The translations under genes and the position numbers were made by a program. DNA of 64,000 nucleotides from CAYLYP01 sp964387795 (GTDB taxonomy: Bacteria > Bacteroidota > Bacteroidia > Bacteroidales > UBA7960). The notes under the pieces were generated by a model that had not been told where the DNA came from, searched no databases, and saw only the letters and a program-made list of their open reading frames with translations. This document shows, one piece after another, positions 43,981 through 52,742 of this stretch. The DNA is taken from contig CAYLYP010000006.1 in NCBI GenBank assembly GCA_964387795.1, forward strand, positions 6,844-70,843. Reading direction: 5' to 3'. Position 1 is the first letter of the stretch, and each line of letters begins with the position of its first letter.

Positions 43981-46900
43981 AAGTAAACATAGAAGTAGAG
44001 ATTTCCTGATGAAATTCTTCAATGCTGTTAAGGAGCAGTGGTAGGATCTTGATTGAGAGTTCGATGTTTCGGGAAGAGATAGCATCATAAAGGTAATTAC
44101 AAACTTTGATAGCCCTTTTAGCACCCATAGTCATCGAAAGGCCTAAAATCTGATCCAATGTGTCTTCGGCATCAGGGTATTCATTTTTAGCGAGTTGGGC
44201 TTTGATTTTTTCATAAAGGGCATGGCCTTCAAAGAGGTAAGAAATGAAAGCTTCCTGAAGGACAATTTGGTTATATTTTGCCTGATGGATAATTGTTTCG
44301 AGAGCTGTTTTGTCAAGCAACATTATATTTTTCAGTTCAAGCTGGATTTGCTGGATTGATGCATTGACAGATTGGTTATTATTCTCTTTTTTGACCCAGA
44401 AATTTATTTTATCCAGTAGTATTTCTGATTTCACGGGTTTTGAGACATAATCATCCATTCCCTGTTGAATATACTTTTCGGCGTCACCTTCAAGGGCATT
44501 GGCGCTGAGGCCAATAATCGGAGGTATTGATTGAAAGCTTTCTTTAATGATACGTGTTGCAGTAATTCCATCCATAACAGGCATTTGGATATCCATAAAG
44601 ATGATATCATAGGGTATTGAAGAAGGGTTGCCGGAGTCAGCTGCTTCTTTTTTAATCATTTCGATAGCCTGTTTTCCATTATTTGCAATCCAAACCTGGC
44701 AACCAAGGCTTTCGAGCATCAGTGTAATAACTTTTTGGTTTACAAATTTATCTTCAACAAGAAGGATTTTTGCATGGATAATATTTGATTTGTTATCCTT
44801 ATCAGGTTCAGAGATTTCATAATCGGAGTGAGGGAGTGCAGCAATACCGGCCTGGAAAGTAAACCAGAAAGTGCTTCCCTGGTTGGGTTGGCTAACCACA
44901 TTAATTTCACCACCAAGCATATTTATGATTTTCTTGCTTATAGCCAGTCCGAGACCAGTGCCTTCAGAGGATCTGACAAGAGAAGAGTCCACCTGTGAGA
45001 ATGCAGAAAAGAGCTTTTCCTGGTTTTCGGGGGAAATGCCAATTCCGGTATCAGTTATTTCAGCATAGACAGTGCATTGGTTGGCTGAAATTTCTTTAAT
45101 ATCAAGTTTAAGGGTGATTGATCCCTGGGGTGTAAATTTGATTGCATTAGAGAGTAGGTTTAGAAAGACCTGGTTAAGCCTGACAGGGTCAGAGATGATG
45201 AATTGAGGGAATTGGGGATTAATAATTTTAATAAATTTCAGGTCTTTTTCTTTTGTAAGGGCAATGAATACCTTTTCAAGGTTAATAACAAGTTCTGAAG
45301 TTTTAATTACACCAGGTTTAATAGGCATCTTTCCAGCTTCAATTTTAGAGAGGTCGAGGATGTCATTAATGATATTAAGGAGCGTTTCGGCAGAGGACTT
45401 AATCGTTTCAACAAAGTCGAGTTGTTCGTCATTAAGGGATGTTTTAAGGAGGAAGTCGGTCATGCCAAGGATCCCATTCATTGGGGTCCTAATTTCGTGG
45501 CTCATATTGGCAAGGAATTGTTGTTTGGCTTCAGCTGCCTTACGGGCAATTTCGATATTTTTCCGCAGATGTTCCGATTGGGTATGGTCGGTAATATCGC
45601 GTGTAGTGACCAAAAGGCCTTTAATAAGGGGGTTGTCGGAATAATTGACAAAAATGCTTTGCAGATAACGTGTTTCGTTTTTATCAGAAGTGTATTTATA
45701 AGAAACATTGGTAGTCTTGCCAGGGATATTAATGGTGTTAAAGAATGATTCGGTGACTTTATCTTTTTCGGAAGGTTGGATAAGGTCAAAGAAAGATTTG
45801 CCTATAACAGTTTCAGTTTTTTTGTGGAATATTTTTTCGATTGCCCCGCTTGCATAGGTGATAATAGCGAATTCGTTAAGGATGAAAATGGTGTCGACAG
45901 CATTTTCGAGGAGTGTCCTGAAACGTTTTTCGTTTTCAAGGATGCGCTCTTCATTATGTTTTTTCTCGGTAATGTTTCTAAAAAAACCACCAATGCCAGT
46001 AATATTACCTGAGAATTCGACCGGGAATTTTTTTATTTCAAAGATTGTATTTCCGATTTGGAGTTCATTGCTTAAAAAGCTACCGGATTCAAGGATAATT
46101 GGGTCAGTTTCATTGTTGAAGGAAAGAAGTTCTTTAGGAAGGATAGCACTATCTGTTTGGCCGATAATATCTTTTGAGTCCAGGTTTAGGAAGTGGCAAA
46201 AGGTTTCGTTTACAAAAATGTATTTGAGTTTATTATCTTTAAGGAAAATGAAGTCTTCAGAAGTATTGAGGAAGGTTTGGAATTTCTTTTCGCTTTCAGC
46301 AATAGCCTCATTAAGGCGGAGTGTTTGCTGAAGGTTTTGAAGTAATTCTTCTTCATTGGTTCTGAGTTCTTCATTGAGGGATTGTTCCTGGACCAGGAGT
46401 TGTGTTTTTTCTTCTTCAAGGTGTTTGCGGTAAGTGATATCTTCGATAGTAATCACAACTGCTTCAACGAGGTTTTTATTATTAAGAACAGGAGCGGCGT
46501 TTAATAAGAGATATTTTCTTGATTTTTTAGGGAGCTTAACTGCGAACTCAATATTATAAAAAGGTTGTTTGTAGGTTTTAGCCAAATTAAAGGGGTGTTT
46601 TTCATCATTAAGGGGTTGGTTATAAAAGTCAGTAATCTCCCAGTCAGGGTCGTTGAACAATTTGGAGGCAAAAGTAGATTTATTTGTTTCAAGGATTTTT
46701 TCGGCAGTTGCATTAACAAGAAGGAATTCGCCTTCGGGGTTTAGTACCAATATTCCGGTAGGGCTGGTATCCATTACATTTTTAATGAAGCTTGTTTGGG
46801 TACGTATTTCCTGGTCTGTTTTTTTTCTTTCAGTTAAGTCCTGAGTGTTTACAATGCTGTATTTCAGGGTACCTTTAATGTCAAATACATTGGTGACATG

Positions 46901-49084
46901 GACCATTACAGGAAATAGCCTGCCATTTTTGTGAATATGAACAGTTTCGTAAACATATTGTGATTTATTCAATTGGTGCATGATTGTGTTTTCCAATTGA
47001 GAATAATCCTGAGGTGCATATACGGTAATAATTGGTTGGCCATTAAGTTCATTGGCAGAATAGCCATGCATTTGAGCATAAGCTTCATTAACTTTATAGA
47101 AGTCTGTAGAATTGGGAAGAGAAATAGCGATGCCTATCAAAGAATTATTAAATATTTCGGCCATCAACTGAAGTTCAAGTAGCATAGTTTTATTATGATG
47201 GATATCAGTATGAGAGCCAGTCAGTCGAATTGGATTGTTTTTATCATCGAATGTTGTATATGCCTGGGCGAGGATCCATTTATAAGAGCCGTCTTTGCAT
47301 AGCATCCTGAATTCTGCTTTATAATATTTTTGCTTTCTTCTAAAGCATCTTAGAACTTTTGATATTGATTTTTTTTTGTCTTCAGGGTGGAGGAGCATGA
47401 CCCAGGAATTGAAGCCGGGAGGTATTTCGTCAATTGAATAACCAAGCATTTTTTTCCAGTTGGGGCTGAAAAACATATGTTCTTCATTGAGTTTCCAGTC
47501 AAAAATGCCATTATTACTTGCTTTTATGATTAAGTCAAATAATGCGTCTGATTCCTTAAGCTTATTAATGAGGCTTGTTTGCTCAGTGATATCAACCATG
47601 GCAGTTATTAATCCATTTGGATTTCCGAGATGATCATTAATAAGGGATTTATAAAAGATCATTTTTCGTTTTGAGCCAATAGCATCATAAATCTCAGTTT
47701 CAAAAGCTTTTAATCTATTCTTAACTGATTTGGAGGTTTCATTATCAAGGATATAATCTGTTTCGGATAGTTTAATGACATTCTGCAATGGTTTTTTTAA
47801 AATCTGATCGACAGATTTACCGATTAGCCGAAGGAATGCTTTATTGGCACCAATGAAGAGTCCATCGTTATCTTTAAAATAAACAGGGATAGGGATAGAG
47901 TCAATAAGTTGTTGGCGAAAGCTAATTTCAGAAATGAGCTTATTTTTTTTCTTTTTTTGCCTGAAAAAGAAAAAAACAAAAAGGATTAAGAGAATAGAAA
48001 AAAGGGAATTGAAAATGAAGATGATATTTTTATTTTTTTCAAAAAACGTCGGTTCTTTATTTTCAATAATTGTATTAGGTGGTAGGTTATTTAAGTTAAG
48101 GTGAAAGCGTTTTGCCTGTGAGTAATCAATCATAAAATCAGAAGGGCTTTGCATAATGATTGGGATGTCGGAAATGCTTTCGCCGTTGATGATACGCTCG
48201 GCAATTATTGCAGATTCAACGCCTTGTTTATAACCAGATAATATCTTTCCGCCAACAATGCCATGGTTAAAAACGAAATCCCATAAAGAATAAACAGGCA
48301 CAGGTGAATTTTCAGAGATTATTTCAACAACTTTCTCCATTTCAAGTAATCTCCCTGATATTTCGGTTGTATAGGGTAGGATAAGGATAGAAGCATTTTG
48401 GGATGCGTTTTGAGTTCGTTCAATAATACCTTGGAGGGGTAATTCATTAAGAAATTCAAATTCAATATTATTAAACTTAGCTTTACGAATGGAGTCAGTT
48501 ACTAATCTGAGTTTTGTGCCAGTAGTAGTATTGTCGGCGATGACGTAAATCTTTTCAAGTTTAGGTGTGAGATCAAAAGCAAGTTTAATAGTATTCTCAA
48601 TGTCAACAGTTTCAATAAGTCCTGTAAAAAGCTTTTGTCCTTTGAGCCTGTTGGGGCCAAATTCATTAACGCCACAGAAAACGACCGGTATTTCCCCGAA
48701 AAGTTTATTTCGGTAATCAATAAGGAAGGATAGGGCATCATCATCAGAGCAAATAATTAGGTCTATATCCTGATTGTTGTATTTATGTGACAACATATTA
48801 AAAACAATTGATTGATAGGTAGTATCAAAGGATTGTTTTGAGTCAAGGAATTCAACGGAGATGTCGATATTAGTTTTTTCTTCATCAAAAACAGATAGTA
48901 CCCCTTTTGTAATATTATTAGTCCAGAGGTATGTGATGTGATAAGAATGTAAGACAAGGATTTTCTTTCTGGGGGAAGGTTGGGAATAGGAATTATAGAA
49001 TAAACCAAAGATTATCAGGAGCAGTAAAAATGAGATTTTACCGGGGAGGTTTATGCGACAAAAAAAGGTGATTATTCTTTGCAT
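43979..49084 (-). CDS. Kinase A: hybrid sensor histidine kinase, periplasmic ABC_sub_bind sensor, six PAS, HisKA, HATPase, REC, degenerate Hpt
   Basis: A protein of about 1,701 aa from ATG at 49084 (MQRIITFF...); an in-frame ATG at 49168 would add 28 residues. A signal or anchor helix is followed by a periplasmic domain of the ABC-transporter-substrate-binding type (KILVLHSYHITYLWTNNI, about 40-330), a transmembrane helix (IIFIFNSLFSILLILFVFFF), about six PAS domains, HisKA with MSHEIRTPMNG (His at 1196), HATPase with ISNAVKF, DTGIGIS and GTGLGLA, REC with phosphoacceptor D1498 in FMDIQMP, and a C-terminal four-helix Hpt-like domain. In Hpt the motif reads DQILGLS, so the phosphorylatable His is Asp (1644). 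It is an inner-membrane sensor, probably of a small periplasmic ligand. Numbering is from 49084. Confidence 0.88.
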   Translation of the reverse strand: MQRIITFFCRINLPGKISFLLLLIIFGLFYNSYSQPSPRKKILVLHSYHITYLWTNNITKGVLSVFDEEKTNIDISVEFLDSKQSFDTTYQSIVFNMLSHKYNNQDIDLIICSDDDALSFLIDYRNKLFGEIPVVFCGVNEFGPNRLKGQKLFTGLIETVDIENTIKLAFDLTPKLEKIYVIADNTTTGTKLRLVTDSIRKAKFNNIEFEFLNELPLQGIIERTQNASQNASILILPYTTEISGRLLEMEKVVEIISENSPVPVYSLWDFVFNHGIVGGKILSGYKQGVESAIIAERIINGESISDIPIIMQSPSDFMIDYSQAKRFHLNLNNLPPNTIIENKEPTFFEKNKNIIFIFNSLFSILLILFVFFFFRQKKKKNKLISEISFRQQLIDSIPIPVYFKDNDGLFIGANKAFLRLIGKSVDQILKKPLQNVIKLSETDYILDNETSKSVKNRLKAFETEIYDAIGSKRKMIFYKSLINDHLGNPNGLITAMVDITEQTSLINKLKESDALFDLIIKASNNGIFDWKLNEEHMFFSPNWKKMLGYSIDEIPPGFNSWVMLLHPEDKKKSISKVLRCFRRKQKYYKAEFRMLCKDGSYKWILAQAYTTFDDKNNPIRLTGSHTDIHHNKTMLLELQLMAEIFNNSLIGIAISLPNSTDFYKVNEAYAQMHGYSANELNGQPIITVYAPQDYSQLENTIMHQLNKSQYVYETVHIHKNGRLFPVMVHVTNVFDIKGTLKYSIVNTQDLTERKKTDQEIRTQTSFIKNVMDTSPTGILVLNPEGEFLLVNATAEKILETNKSTFASKLFNDPDWEITDFYNQPLNDEKHPFNLAKTYKQPFYNIEFAVKLPKKSRKYLLLNAAPVLNNKNLVEAVVITIEDITYRKHLEEEKTQLLVQEQSLNEELRTNEEELLQNLQQTLRLNEAIAESEKKFQTFLNTSEDFIFLKDNKLKYIFVNETFCHFLNLDSKDIIGQTDSAILPKELLSFNNETDPIILESGSFLSNELQIGNTIFEIKKFPVEFSGNITGIGGFFRNITEKKHNEERILENEKRFRTLLENAVDTIFILNEFAIITYASGAIEKIFHKKTETVIGKSFFDLIQPSEKDKVTESFFNTINIPGKTTNVSYKYTSDKNETRYLQSIFVNYSDNPLIKGLLVTTRDITDHTQSEHLRKNIEIARKAAEAKQQFLANMSHEIRTPMNGILGMTDFLLKTSLNDEQLDFVETIKSSAETLLNIINDILDLSKIEAGKMPIKPGVIKTSELVINLEKVFIALTKEKDLKFIKIINPQFPQFIISDPVRLNQVFLNLLSNAIKFTPQGSITLKLDIKEISANQCTVYAEITDTGIGISPENQEKLFSAFSQVDSSLVRSSEGTGLGLAISKKIINMLGGEINVVSQPNQGSTFWFTFQAGIAALPHSDYEISEPDKDNKSNIIHAKILLVEDKFVNQKVITLMLESLGCQVWIANNGKQAIEMIKKEAADSGNPSSIPYDIIFMDIQMPVMDGITATRIIKESFQSIPPIIGLSANALEGDAEKYIQQGMDDYVSKPVKSEILLDKINFWVKKENNNQSVNASIQQIQLELKNIMLLDKTALETIIHQAKYNQIVLQEAFISYLFEGHALYEKIKAQLAKNEYPDAEDTLDQILGLSMTMGAKRAIKVCNYLYDAISSRNIELSIKILPLLLNSIEEFHQEISTSMFT

Positions 49085-49303
49085 GATAAAACTAAGAAAA
49101 AATATTTTAATAATCAAGAACCAGAAACCACCTGAATGGGCTAATAATCTTTGTGTTTGAAGGCTCAAAAGGAAAATTGCCTTCCCCAGGGGTAAGTTTT
49201 CATTTTATAGCTAAGATAGTAAAAAAACCTTATGAGCCAAACAGTAGTTTATCTAAGTTTAATAATTATAAAAATAATTGAATTTAAAAACAAAAATGAG
49301 CCT

Positions 49304-50974
49304 CTATTCTTTAATTATATGAGTGATAATATAGTCTCTTGCTTCCTGATAAAGCTCAGCCAGCGCAGGAAATAGCTGGATTGATTCTTCTATTTGGTTG
49401 TTTTTAAGAAGTTTATCCATGACGGTTGCTTTTTGAAATAAGCTTGTTGCCCCTACAGTTCCCGCCAATCCTTTGATAGCATGGGTGCCCGATTTGAATG
49501 TTGTGATATCATTATCGACACTTGCATTTGTAAGGCTTTTAATTAATTCGTCGCTATCAGTAATAAAAGATTCATAAAGTTGGTTAATGAGGGGCTGGTT
49601 GCCCATTGTTTGGACTGAAATGCTTTTAAGTGTTTCTTCGTCAATGATGTTTTGATGCAATAATTCTATTGGTTGGCTAACTATTTCATGTTTTTCAACC
49701 ATATTGGAAATCCTGTTTATATATTCAGCAGGTTGAAGCCATTTAAGCATTTTTTCAAATATTACTTCTGGCTTAATGGGTTTTGCAATATAATCATCAA
49801 GGCCTAGTTTTATATACCTTTCTGCATCGTTTCCAAGGACGTTGGCGCTTAACCCAATGATAGGGGGCAGTTTTTTAAATTTATTCCTTAATTGTTGGGT
49901 GGCAGTTACACCATCCATAATAGGCATCTGAATATCCATAAAAATGAGGTCATATTTTTTTTCTGAATACATTTCTATAGCTTTTTGCCCATTTTCGGCA
50001 ATATCGATTTTGCAGCCAGCATTTTCGAGGATGAGGCTTAATAGTTTTTGATTCACAAACTTATCTTCGGCATAAAGAACTTTAGCATCAAGTTTTAAAC
50101 TATTGAAAGCAGACAAGTCTTCATTGTTTTGAAGGATTTCACTTTCTTTAGCCACTTCAGCGATAAAAGTGAACCAGAATCGGCTCCCCTGGCCAATTTT
50201 ACTTGAAGCACCAATGCCACCTCCCATAAGTTCGGAGAGTTCTTTACATATAGCAAGGCCTAGGCCTGCACCGTCAAATTTGTTTGAATTAGGTTCATTT
50301 GTTTGAAAGAATTTATTAAATAGGGTTTTCTGGTGTTCTTCACTAATACCAATACCGGTATCGGCTACTTCGATTTTCACCCTGATTTGGTTGTTATTAA
50401 TGATTTCGTAGCTGAAATTTGAAGAGATATAACCACTGTCGGTAAATTTAACAGCATTGCTAATGAGGTTCATATAAACCTGAGATACTCTTTTCTCATC
50501 AGCTTTAATAATTGGGGGGAAATTATTCTGGAAATGATATTTAAATTCAATATTTTTATTTCTAATATGGGATTCAAATAACCTTACGACATAGACATGA
50601 GTCTGGAAAACATTAAAAACAATAGGTTTAAAATCAATAGTGCCTGCTTCAATTCTGGTCAGGTCGAGGACATCATTAAAGAGGTGGATAAGATTGTCGG
50701 CTGAATTTTTTATTGTAAGCGAATAGTCTTTTTGAAGATCAGTAAGCGGGGTTTTAAGTAAAAATTCAGTAATTGCTTTAATTCCATTAAGTGGAGATCG
50801 CATTTCATTACTGATGTTAGAGAGAAATTGTTGTTTTGTTTTTGCTGTTTGTTCAGCAATTTCTAATTTTTTTTGAATTTTTTCGAGTTCGATTTTTTCA
50901 GTGATGTTAATAAAAGAGGCCATTAAGCAAAGGGGCTGATTATCGTCATCAGCAACAATAGAAACAGAACCCAA
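49304..50974 (-). CDS. Kinase B, downstream part after the frameshift: HisKA(H to N), HATPase, REC, Hpt
   Basis: This 556-codon frame carries the C-terminal half of one protein whose N-terminal half is coded by the overlapping upstream frame. Immediately upstream of its first Met the same frame reads GWTGEIIARTADFSQFHVL, the missing end of the last PAS domain, so this is a continuation and not an independent gene. HisKA reads ISNEMRSPLNG: the phosphoacceptor His is Asn (codon AAT at 50807-50809, residue 56). HATPase motifs are complete (LISNAVKF, DTGIGIS, GAGLGLA). REC is complete (AEDKFVN, FMDIQMP, AKP). The Hpt His is present (H498 in HAIKGLAG). It could therefore bind ATP and relay phosphate but not autophosphorylate on HisKA. 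Confidence 0.8.
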   Translation of the reverse strand: MGSVSIVADDDNQPLCLMASFINITEKIELEKIQKKLEIAEQTAKTKQQFLSNISNEMRSPLNGIKAITEFLLKTPLTDLQKDYSLTIKNSADNLIHLFNDVLDLTRIEAGTIDFKPIVFNVFQTHVYVVRLFESHIRNKNIEFKYHFQNNFPPIIKADEKRVSQVYMNLISNAVKFTDSGYISSNFSYEIINNNQIRVKIEVADTGIGISEEHQKTLFNKFFQTNEPNSNKFDGAGLGLAICKELSELMGGGIGASSKIGQGSRFWFTFIAEVAKESEILQNNEDLSAFNSLKLDAKVLYAEDKFVNQKLLSLILENAGCKIDIAENGQKAIEMYSEKKYDLIFMDIQMPIMDGVTATQQLRNKFKKLPPIIGLSANVLGNDAERYIKLGLDDYIAKPIKPEVIFEKMLKWLQPAEYINRISNMVEKHEIVSQPIELLHQNIIDEETLKSISVQTMGNQPLINQLYESFITDSDELIKSLTNASVDNDITTFKSGTHAIKGLAGTVGATSLFQKATVMDKLLKNNQIEESIQLFPALAELYQEARDYIITHIIKE

Positions 50975-52500
50975 TACATGAAATTGAGAAAAATCAGCTG
51001 TACGGGCAATAATTTCTCCAGTCCAGCCATGTTTTTTTTCCTGAGAATGGTATTAAACTGTGAGCTGTCAACAAATAATGAAGAAATGTCGGTGTCTAAA
51101 ACAGCGGAGATATTATCAAATCCCCACATTTGAAGGAAACCATGGTTTGCAAATGTTATTTTTCCTTTAAAATCAGTAATTGCAATTCCATTTGTAGAGG
51201 TATCAAGGGCCAGGTTTTTAACTTTAAGTTCAATTCTTTTGTTTCGTTCAATGGAAATATCCCTGAAGGTTACAACAACGCCGTTGCAATCATTGTTTTC
51301 AAGAACAAGGGGCACTGCATTACATTCAGCAGGGAATTTTTTTCCTTTTGAAGGCTTTAGGGCTGAAAAATCAGGTGAAAAGAAGATTTTTCTTTTTTCA
51401 AGAACATAATCAACAGGATGTTCGCTTTTTTTTCCATCTTTTTCATTTTCGATAGAGAATAAATCCTTGCATAAAACTCCAATAAAATTGTCTTTTTTAA
51501 GGTGGAGGAGTTCTTTTGCAGCTTTGTTCATATATAGAACTTCTCCTTTGATGTTGGTTGTAATGACGCCATCATTGATGCTTGAAAGTGTTGTATCAAG
51601 CCATTTGTTGTTTTGTTCCTGTTTTAACTCAAGTTCTTTTTTCTCTGTAATATCACTTGCAATACCAGCAATTCGGGTACTATTCCCGGCAACGGAAAAC
51701 ACAGGAAAACTTCTTAGCCAAATCCAACGGATTGAATCATCGGGGCGGCATATCCTGAATTCGATGTCAATGCCTTTTGAGTTTGAGAATTCCTTTTGAA
51801 TGTAATTTGCGTTAAAAAAACCGAAGTCTTCAGGGTGGATAATTGAAGAAATAAGATGAGGTTCACGAATGATATCTTCTTTTAAAATTCCAAAAACTTT
51901 TTCGAATGAGTTATTAACATAGAGATACTTTTCGGGAGATTTAAGCCAGAAAACATCATCAATATGTCCGGCCAACTGTTGAAATTTTTGTTCGTTTTCG
52001 GCAATGCTTTCTTTAAGGGTATTTGTTTTATCTAATAAGAGTTCCAGTTCTTCCTCGCGTTTTTTAAGATGTAGGTTAGCTATTGAAAGCAATCTGTTTT
52101 TTTCTGCCAGTTCTCGAGACTTATAGATTTCATTGGTGCATTTTTCAATACTTTGAAAAAGTTTTTCATTGTCAATAGGTTTTAAAATGTATTGGTTGAT
52201 ACCAATGTTAATACTTTCATGAAAATAATCAAGATCTGTATGGGCAGTTGTTAGAATAATAAATACATCCTTATTGATTTCTTTTATTTTTTTAGACATT
52301 ACTAAGCCGTCCATCAGTGGCATTCTGATATCAGTAATCACGATTTGGGGATTGTGTTTTTTAAATGCTTCAATACCTTCAATTCCATTTGAAGCAAGAA
52401 AAACATCACGATATTTCCGGGAAAGAATACGTAAAAGAGAGTTTCGTATTTCTTCCTGATCTTCGACATAAAGGATTGAAATGTCAGTGATTAATGCCAT
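50923..52500 (-). CDS. Kinase B, upstream part: REC and three PAS, interrupted by a frameshift
   Basis: This 525-codon frame begins with a complete receiver domain (ILYVEDQEEIRNS, phosphoacceptor in VITDIRMP, LTTAHTD, LKP), then a coiled coil with EKNRLLSIANLHLKKREEEL, then two full PAS domains and the start of a third (FKGKITFANHGFLQMWGF). After RKK, coded in a run of eight A, the sequence loses PAS character and ends 37 codons later in an unlikely hydrophobic tail. A -1 shift restores a normal PAS end and joins the downstream frame. The intact protein would have REC-PAS3-HisKA-HATPase-REC-Hpt, about 1,060 aa. A TATATTTG box lies just upstream of its start. Confidence 0.8.
   Translation of the reverse strand: MALITDISILYVEDQEEIRNSLLRILSRKYRDVFLASNGIEGIEAFKKHNPQIVITDIRMPLMDGLVMSKKIKEINKDVFIILTTAHTDLDYFHESINIGINQYILKPIDNEKLFQSIEKCTNEIYKSRELAEKNRLLSIANLHLKKREEELELLLDKTNTLKESIAENEQKFQQLAGHIDDVFWLKSPEKYLYVNNSFEKVFGILKEDIIREPHLISSIIHPEDFGFFNANYIQKEFSNSKGIDIEFRICRPDDSIRWIWLRSFPVFSVAGNSTRIAGIASDITEKKELELKQEQNNKWLDTTLSSINDGVITTNIKGEVLYMNKAAKELLHLKKDNFIGVLCKDLFSIENEKDGKKSEHPVDYVLEKRKIFFSPDFSALKPSKGKKFPAECNAVPLVLENNDCNGVVVTFRDISIERNKRIELKVKNLALDTSTNGIAITDFKGKITFANHGFLQMWGFDNISAVLDTDISSLFVDSSQFNTILRKKNMAGLEKLLPVQLIFLNFMYWVLFLLLLMTIISPFA
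51032..51040 (-). other. Frameshift site: run of eight A, in-frame A AAA AAC heptamer
   Basis: On the coding (minus) strand the upstream frame reads AGG AAA AAA AAC ATG. The productive frame is CAT GGC TGG from the C of AAC, i.e. shifted by -1. A AAA AAC in this register is a classical slippery heptamer, so simultaneous slippage would give exactly the PAS continuation. Loss of one A from a nine-A run, or a base-calling error in a homopolymer, explains the sequence equally well. I see no clear downstream hairpin or upstream Shine-Dalgarno-like stimulator. Confidence 0.6.
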
Positions 52501-52742
52501 ATTGGTTGGTTATGTTTCTTTTACAAGGGGTACGTTTCACATACAAATATATAGAAATAATTTAGGTAGTGAAATTTTAAAATGCCTTGAAGGGGAAAGC
52601 AAATTGATGATAACATTTAGGATATGCTGAAACACTGCAAACACAAATAAAAGCAGCAAATATTAAGTTCCATCCCGCCAATAAAAAATAACAAATACAA
52701 AAGAAAACGACTTTGTTTCAGTAAGGGAATTGAATCCCGTTA

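Noticed and set aside
45264..46331. Open frames of 126-157 codons on the plus strand inside kinase A
   Set aside because: They mirror the HisKA/PAS coding frame, have low-complexity Ser/Arg-rich translations and no domain match.
49304..52500. Two independent genes (a REC-PAS protein and a separate kinase)
   Set aside because: The sequence between them restores a complete PAS domain after a -1 shift, so they are halves of one gene.
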